DNA of 64,000 nucleotides from a bacterium HR40 (lineage in GTDB: Bacteria > Pseudomonadota > Alphaproteobacteria > Geminicoccales > Geminicoccaceae), in the NCBI GenBank assembly GCA_002898275.1, contig BEIQ01000001.1, forward strand, positions 923,899-987,898, written 5' to 3'. Positions 60,237-64,000 of this stretch are shown here, piece after piece (positions within the stretch are counted from its first letter, which is position 1; every line of letters begins with the position of its first letter). Made by a program: the position numbers and the translations under genes. The notes under the pieces were generated by a model. It made no database searches. It had not been told where the DNA came from and worked only from the letters and a program-made list of their open reading frames with translations.

Positions 60237-61118
60237 GTGCGGGCCGAACTTGCCCGCATGTTGCGCGACGAACTCGCGGCACCAGTGCCGGAACCGGTCC
60301 GGATCGCCGCCGAGATGGCGCGGGCGCGCCACGGCGAGGGCATCGTCGCGGTGCTGTTCTATGGCAGCTGTCGCCGCGACGGCTGGAGCCCGAGGAGCCT
60401 CATCGACCTCTATCTGCTCGCCGAGACGTACGCGGCCGTGCATCGAGGCTGGCTCACCCGCCTCGCCAACCGCCTCGTCCCCCCCAACGTCTATCATCTG
60501 TCGGCCCCTTCGCCCTCCGGCCTCGTGCAGGCGAAATACGCCATCGTCTCCCTCGCCCAGTTCGTGAACCGCATGCGGCCGCAGGTGCGCAACCCCTATT
60601 TCTGGGCGCGCTTTGCCCAGCCGGTCGGGCTCGTGTGGGCGCGCGACGCCGACGTGCGGGAGACGATCGTCGCGGCCTGTCTGCTCGCCATCGAGACCGC
60701 TTGGGCGACGGCCCGGACCCTGTTCCCCGAAGCGGACACCCCGGAGGAGCTGTGGCCCGCTCTGTTCGCCGCCACTTACGCCACCGAGCTCCGCAGCGAG
60801 AAGCCCGAGCGGGCGCGCGAGATCTACCTCCATGACCGCGCCCGCTACGATCGCATCGGCGAGCTGCTGCGGCGGCTCGAACCGCTGCCGGTTCCGCGCA
60901 GCGGCCGCAGGCGACGGGAGCTCGAGGGCAAGATCCTCTCGCTCCTGCGCCTCGCCAAAGCCGCCTTCACCTTCGACGGCGGAAGCGACTATCTGGCATG
61001 GAAGATCGAACGGCACTCCGGGGTCCGCGTCGAGCTCGGCCCCTTCTTGCGCCGCCATCCGCTCCTCGCTGCCGCCGTCCTCGGCCTGCGACTTTACCGC
61101 CAGCGCGCCTTCCGCTGA
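60237..61118 (+). CDS. Tam41-like nucleotidyltransferase (putative CTP:phospholipid cytidylyltransferase)
   Basis: A 293-residue protein resembling the Tam41/Mmp37 family, whose mitochondrial member makes CDP-diacylglycerol from phosphatidic acid and CTP. The nucleotidyltransferase motif is VAVLFYGSCRRDGWSPRSLIDLYLL (YGS near residue 42, late Asp). It is followed by NRLVPPNVYHLSAP and KYAIVSLAQFVNRM, similar in order to the yeast protein. Starting at TTG 60210 would overlap the kinase gene; the GTG at 60237 is preferred. Coming right after a lipid kinase, it could convert the phosphorylated lipid into a CDP-activated one. Confidence 0.6.
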   Translation: MRAELARMLRDELAAPVPEPVRIAAEMARARHGEGIVAVLFYGSCRRDGWSPRSLIDLYLLAETYAAVHRGWLTRLANRLVPPNVYHLSAPSPSGLVQAKYAIVSLAQFVNRMRPQVRNPYFWARFAQPVGLVWARDADVRETIVAACLLAIETAWATARTLFPEADTPEELWPALFAATYATELRSEKPERAREIYLHDRARYDRIGELLRRLEPLPVPRSGRRRRELEGKILSLLRLAKAAFTFDGGSDYLAWKIERHSGVRVELGPFLRRHPLLAAAVLGLRLYRQRAFR

Positions 61119-61128
61119 CCAGCGGTCC

Positions 61129-61785
61129 CTAGCCGGCGCTGCGCTGCTTCTTGAGCCGCTCCTCCATGGTCGCGAGGAGCCCCTCGATCCCCTTCTGGCC
61201 GACGATCTCGGCCACTTCCGACCGCTGGGTGACGAGCATGCTCACCCCTTCCGCCACCACGTCGATCACCAGCAATCGCCCGTCGTGATCGCGCAGCCGC
61301 CAGTCCACCACATAGGGCGCGCCGCCGTTGGGCCGCTGCACCAATGTGCGGACGATGGTGTCGCGGTCGTCCACCTTTTGCACGTCCGTGACATCGAAGC
61401 TCTCGCCGCTGTAGCGATCCAGCCGCTCGGCAATCGCCCGCCGCAGCAATGCCCGAAAGAGCTCGAGATAGCGTTTCTGCTGGTCCGGTGTCGCCTGCCG
61501 CCAGTAGCGCCCCATCACCAAGCGCGCGATGAGATCGAGGTCGGTCGCCTCCTCGAGGAGGTCCTCGAGAGCGCCGATCTTCGCTTCGCGGTCGAGGTCG
61601 GTGCGTCGCAACACGGCGAGCGCGCGATCGCGCAGGTCGAGCACGAAAGCCTTGGGATCGGAAGCGGCGGCACCCGCCGGCAGGGCCCACAGCGCGACCC
61701 ATCCCAAGCCCGCTGCAGCCAAAAGACGGCGACGCGCCCAACGCCGGACCGACTCATCGATTGGCGGGGTCTTCGAAGGACTCAT
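61129..61785 (-). CDS. mlaC: MlaC/Ttg2D family phospholipid-binding protein
   Basis: Periplasmic shuttle that carries phospholipids between the outer-membrane MlaA complex and the inner-membrane MCE transporter. The 218-residue precursor has an N-terminal signal (WARRRLLAAAGLGWVALWALPAGAAA). The mature part has FVLDLRDRALAVLRRTDLDREAKIGALEDLL, DLIARLVMGRYWRQATPDQQKRYLELF and YSGESFDVTDVQ, with VDWRLRDHDGRLLVIDVVAEGVSMLVTQRSE at the end. The ATG lies inside the mlaA stop region (32-base overlap), so it is the second gene of a leftward pair. MlaF, MlaE and MlaD are not in the window. Confidence 0.9.
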   Translation of the reverse strand: MSPSKTPPIDESVRRWARRRLLAAAGLGWVALWALPAGAAASDPKAFVLDLRDRALAVLRRTDLDREAKIGALEDLLEEATDLDLIARLVMGRYWRQATPDQQKRYLELFRALLRRAIAERLDRYSGESFDVTDVQKVDDRDTIVRTLVQRPNGGAPYVVDWRLRDHDGRLLVIDVVAEGVSMLVTQRSEVAEIVGQKGIEGLLATMEERLKKQRSAG

Positions 61786-62548
61786 CAGGCGTCTCCCGGT
61801 AGACCGAGTCATCGAACGGGGCCGGCGCACCGTTGCGAATCTCAGCCCGTCGCCGCTGCAAATAGCTCGAACGCACGGCGGCGTAGAAATCGAGGCTCGA
61901 GCGTTCGAGATCGTCGAGCAGCGGATCGAGCTCGTAGCGGGTGACCACCGCCTCCGTCGCCAAGCGCGCGAGCTGGGCCTCGCCCGATAACGCCAACCCC
62001 GCAGGATCGAGCAGCACCGTGTCGACCGCACTGCCGACGAAGTCGCGCACCGTCGAAGGCCCGAGGAGAGGCAGCACCAAATAGACGCCCTCGCCCGCGC
62101 CCCACACCGCTAGAGTCTGCCCGAAGTCCTCGTCTTGCTCGAGGTAGCCGAGCTCGGCGGCGAAGTCGAACAGGCCGAAGAGCCCGAGGGTCGAGTTGAT
62201 CATGAACCGGCCGAGGGTGATCCCGGCACGCTCCCGCTCCCCCTGGAGGAGCGCGTTCACGAACACGACCGGCGCCGCGAGATGGTCGAGCAGGTTCCTC
62301 ACCATCCTCCGCACCGGCCGCGGCACCACGAGGCCATAGACTTCGGCCGCGGGCTCGAGGACCAGTCCATCGACCACCCGATTGACGGCGAACACGGCCC
62401 GGTTCACGGGTTCGAGGGGATCGTGGACGTCGCCGCGGGCTGTGGCACAGCCCGCGAGCAAACAGACCCCGAGCGGCACCAGCCGCGCCGCGCTGAAAAG
62501 CCGAGTCGTCTGCCAGCGACCCGCAAAAGCCGAAAGCGAGCTGATCAC
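61754..62548 (-). CDS. mlaA: MlaA/VacJ family outer-membrane lipoprotein
   Basis: Ring-shaped outer-membrane lipoprotein that extracts phospholipids from the outer leaflet. The 264-residue precursor has a lipobox signal (LVPLGVCLLAGC). The mature part has HDPLEPVNRAVFAVNRVVDGLVLEPAAEVYG, VRNLLDHLAAPVVFVNALLQGE, RFMINSTLGLFGLFDFAAELG, FGQTLAVWGAGEGVYLVLPLLGPSTVRD and a YELDPLLDDLERSSLDFY tail, all family signatures. The GTG start is chosen for a GGGA eight bases upstream and a compact signal. It is translated leftward ahead of mlaC. Confidence 0.94.
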   Translation of the reverse strand: MISSLSAFAGRWQTTRLFSAARLVPLGVCLLAGCATARGDVHDPLEPVNRAVFAVNRVVDGLVLEPAAEVYGLVVPRPVRRMVRNLLDHLAAPVVFVNALLQGERERAGITLGRFMINSTLGLFGLFDFAAELGYLEQDEDFGQTLAVWGAGEGVYLVLPLLGPSTVRDFVGSAVDTVLLDPAGLALSGEAQLARLATEAVVTRYELDPLLDDLERSSLDFYAAVRSSYLQRRRAEIRNGAPAPFDDSVYRETPDESFEDPANR

Positions 62549-62701
62549 GGTCCGTTCCCGCCACCAAGTAAACAGCGTTAAAGCGTAACACCATGCACCC
62601 GGCAAGGCATCGCCCGCATTGCCGGGCGGGTGCGCGATCGGTAAAATTTTCGTGAAATTCCAGCGATGCTCCGACCTCGCCAACATGGGGAAAAGGTCAC
62701 C

Positions 62702-62974
62702 ATGGATACCGTCCGCGTCGTTTCCCTCGTCGCCCTGCGACGCGACCTCGCCGAGCTGTTGCAGCCCCATCCGCTGCTGCGCCTGCGCTTCGAACGCGCG
62801 CTCGCCAAGCGCGATGGCAAGCTCCTCGACGACGCTTTCCGCACTCTCGCCCTCTATCCCCAGTCCCTGCGCGAGGCGATCGAGGATGCCATCTGCCGCT
62901 GGCTGTTCGGCGGCCGTCTCCTCTCCCGCGACAGCGTCGGCGGCCACGATCGGACGGGCGTCGCGGGCAGCTGA
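62702..62974 (+). CDS. small hypothetical protein
   Basis: A 90-residue protein, MDTVRVVSLVALRRDLAELL and so on, basic and mostly helical, with no signal or cysteine pair. LLQPHPLLRLRFERALAKRDGKLLDDAFRTLALYPQSLREAIEDAICRWLFGG looks like a folded helical domain. GGAAAAGGTCACC precedes the ATG. I do not recognise a family. It is divergent from mlaA across an A+T-rich 153-base region and overlaps the 3' end of the convergent secreted-protein gene by 121 bases, which slightly lowers confidence in one of the two. Confidence 0.5.
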   Translation: MDTVRVVSLVALRRDLAELLQPHPLLRLRFERALAKRDGKLLDDAFRTLALYPQSLREAIEDAICRWLFGGRLLSRDSVGGHDRTGVAGS

Positions 62975-63318
62975 GGCCGGTCTGCGGTCCCCTCCCCGGA
63001 GAGCCGCTGTGCCGCGGCACGAGCCGTCGTCGGAGGACGCCCGATCCACCCACGACCGGCGGCCACCAGGCAGGCGCGGCCGTTCGGAGCGATGCTTACG
63101 AGAGTCCAGCTATCCCCTCCTGCCGAGGTGAAGAGCTCGAGCAGATAGCCATTGTCGGCGAGCCCGTAGGCGATCGGGCGCTCGCCGAAACGCTCCATGA
63201 GCATGGTACCGAGAGCCTCGCGTGTGGCACAGGGCAGCCGCGCTACCGCTGCCGGCACCGCGGCGCTCGCCTCCGCGACACCGACCAGACTCAAAAGACC
63301 CAACAGACAAAGGCGCAT
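62854..63318 (-). CDS. secreted hypothetical protein
   Basis: A 154-residue precursor with a signal peptide (LCLLGLLSLVGVAEASA). The mature core of about 75 residues has LPCATREALGTMLMERFGERPIAYGLADNGYLLELFTSAGGDSWTLVSIAPNGRACLVAAGRGW, a pattern I recall from small secreted proteins of alphaproteobacteria with two cysteines. The last 45 residues are Arg/Pro/Ser-rich and lie opposite the convergent small gene, so the true protein may be shorter after a sequencing error, or the tail is real but unstructured. The function is unknown. Confidence 0.6.
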   Translation of the reverse strand: MRLCLLGLLSLVGVAEASAAVPAAVARLPCATREALGTMLMERFGERPIAYGLADNGYLLELFTSAGGDSWTLVSIAPNGRACLVAAGRGWIGRPPTTARAAAQRLSGEGTADRPQLPATPVRSWPPTLSRERRRPPNSQRQMASSIASRRDWG

Positions 63319-63467
63319 CGGCAGGCTTTCCGCAGGAAGGGACACGGTCGTTCGCACCGGCGATCCAACCACGCTTGGGTTGAGGATCGGTTAACGGTAC
63401 AGCCTCTCGACAGGCTGCCTCGCGGCGGTCCATCCTGCCGGCGGTTCCAGTGCCAACCGAGCGCCCC

Positions 63468-64000
63468 ATGACGACCGATCCCACCCTCTGGTCCGTACGT
63501 CGCATCCATCAGGCCTTCGGCCGTCGCGAGCTGTCGCCGGTGGAGCTGGCGCAAGCCTGTCTCCAGCGCATCGCCGAGCTCGATCCGTCGTTCGGGGCCT
63601 TCTGCCTGGTCGATGCCGAGCGCGCCCTCGCCGATGCCCGCGCTGCCGAGGCACGCTGGTTGCGAGGCGAGCCGCTGAGCCGTCTCGACGGCATTCCGAC
63701 GACGGTCAAGGACCTCGTCGACGTCAGCGGCTGGCCGACGCGGCGGGGCAGTCGAACCCTCGACGATGCACCCCCTGCCACCGCCGATGCCCCGGCCGTG
63801 GCCCGGTTGCGGCGCGCTGGGGTGGTGTTTCTCGGCAAGACCACCACCCCCGAGTTCGGTTGGAAGGCGGCGACCGACAATCCCCGCGGCGATCTCGCCC
63901 GCAATCCCTGGCAGCCGGAGCGTACCCCGGGCGGCAGCAGCGGCGGGGCAGCGGTGGCCGCGGCGACCGGCATGGGGATCCTCCATATCGGCACCGACGG
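63468..64000 (+). CDS. amidase (amidase signature family), 3' end cut by the window edge
   Basis: Hydrolyses an amide bond using a Ser-cisSer-Lys triad. 177 residues are visible from the ATG at 63468 to the window end. They include LSPVELAQACLQRIAELDPSFGAF, RLDGIPTTVKDLVDVSGWPT with the catalytic Lys, PAVARLRRAGVVFLGKTTTPEFGWK, and TPGGSSGGAAVAAATGMG with the first catalytic Ser region. The reading frame continues past base 64000. It resembles the non-GatA amidases of metabolism more than the tRNA amidotransferase, since no gatB or gatC is adjacent in the visible part. Confidence 0.88.
   Translation, partial: MTTDPTLWSVRRIHQAFGRRELSPVELAQACLQRIAELDPSFGAFCLVDAERALADARAAEARWLRGEPLSRLDGIPTTVKDLVDVSGWPTRRGSRTLDDAPPATADAPAVARLRRAGVVFLGKTTTPEFGWKAATDNPRGDLARNPWQPERTPGGSSGGAAVAAATGMGILHIGTD

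Noticed and set aside
62592-62634. Near-palindromic GCACCCGGCA/TGCCGGGCGGGTGC in the mlaA promoter region
   Set aside because: The arms match only with a bulge and the surroundings are GC-rich, so it is too weak to call an operator or terminator.
1-64000. Mobile elements, CRISPR arrays, integrase or att sites, phage genes
   Set aside because: No transposase or integrase protein, no regularly spaced repeats and no target-site duplications were seen. Codon use looks uniform throughout.

Overview
The window is very GC-rich, densely packed, chromosomal alphaproteobacterial DNA. The lineage call rests on gene content: an NDUFA12-type complex I accessory protein, a COQ9 family protein, a B12-dependent ribonucleotide reductase, an LdtR-like MarR regulator, a TIGR01459-type HAD hydrolase, and a mltB-rlpA-dacC-tmk-holB-metG-tatD gene order. 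I would guess Rhodospirillales or a near relative, but the sequence alone does not settle it. No rRNA, tRNA, CRISPR array, insertion sequence, phage gene or origin was seen, so this looks like core chromosome with a few accessory metabolic and surface loci.

Layout. 1-7.4 kb: cupin protein, L,D-transpeptidase, M48 protease, cyclase-family hydrolase, class I glutamine-amidotransferase-like hydrolase, rluB-like and rsmD RNA-modification genes, a peptide-type ABC permease pair and cutA. 7.5-13.5 kb: valine-degradation genes (isobutyryl-CoA dehydrogenase, 3-hydroxyisobutyryl-CoA hydrolase, 3-hydroxyisobutyrate dehydrogenase), the LdtR-like regulator, fhs and NDUFA12. 13.5-18 kb: nrdJ behind a long control region holding a LexA-type box and NrdR-like boxes. 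18.2-23.3 kb: a MarR-controlled aromatic acyl-CoA cluster whose ligase resembles 2-aminobenzoate-CoA ligase. 23.3-26.5 kb: speD-speE behind a structured leader RNA, then an M81 peptidase. 26.6-34 kb: two unknown genes, a cytosolic hybrid histidine kinase and a compact archaic (Csu-type) chaperone-usher pilus operon. 34-42.6 kb: cell-wall enzymes and housekeeping genes. 42.6-47.8 kb: diguanylate cyclase, branched-chain-type binding protein, and a cytochrome c plus XoxJ-rhodanese fusion plus pentapeptide protein set of the kind linked to PQQ alcohol dehydrogenases. 48-50.7 kb: folE, HAD hydrolase, coq9, def. 50.9-61.1 kb: a three-part glycosyltransferase/ELM1 fusion, then eight overlapping genes for lipid chemistry and transport. 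61.1-64 kb: mlaC-mlaA, two unknown genes and the 5' part of an amidase.

How the genes work together. The 53.3-61.1 kb operon is the most striking unit. It contains a fatty-acid-hydroxylase-type di-iron protein, a GNAT-fold acyltransferase-like protein, an NTP transferase, a metallophosphoesterase, LptF and LptG, an LCB5-type lipid kinase and a Tam41-like CTP transferase. Adjacent genes overlap by 1-10 bases, except for gaps or uncertain starts at the last gene. This reads as an assembly and export line for an unusual, probably anionic, envelope lipid, possibly ceramide-like. Outer-membrane lipid maintenance genes (mlaA, mlaC) lie next to it. fhs and the XoxG/XoxJ-like genes suggest one-carbon or alcohol oxidation, although no quinoprotein dehydrogenase is in the window. 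Many starts are GTG or TTG. Where a start was moved, the reason is given in the entry.
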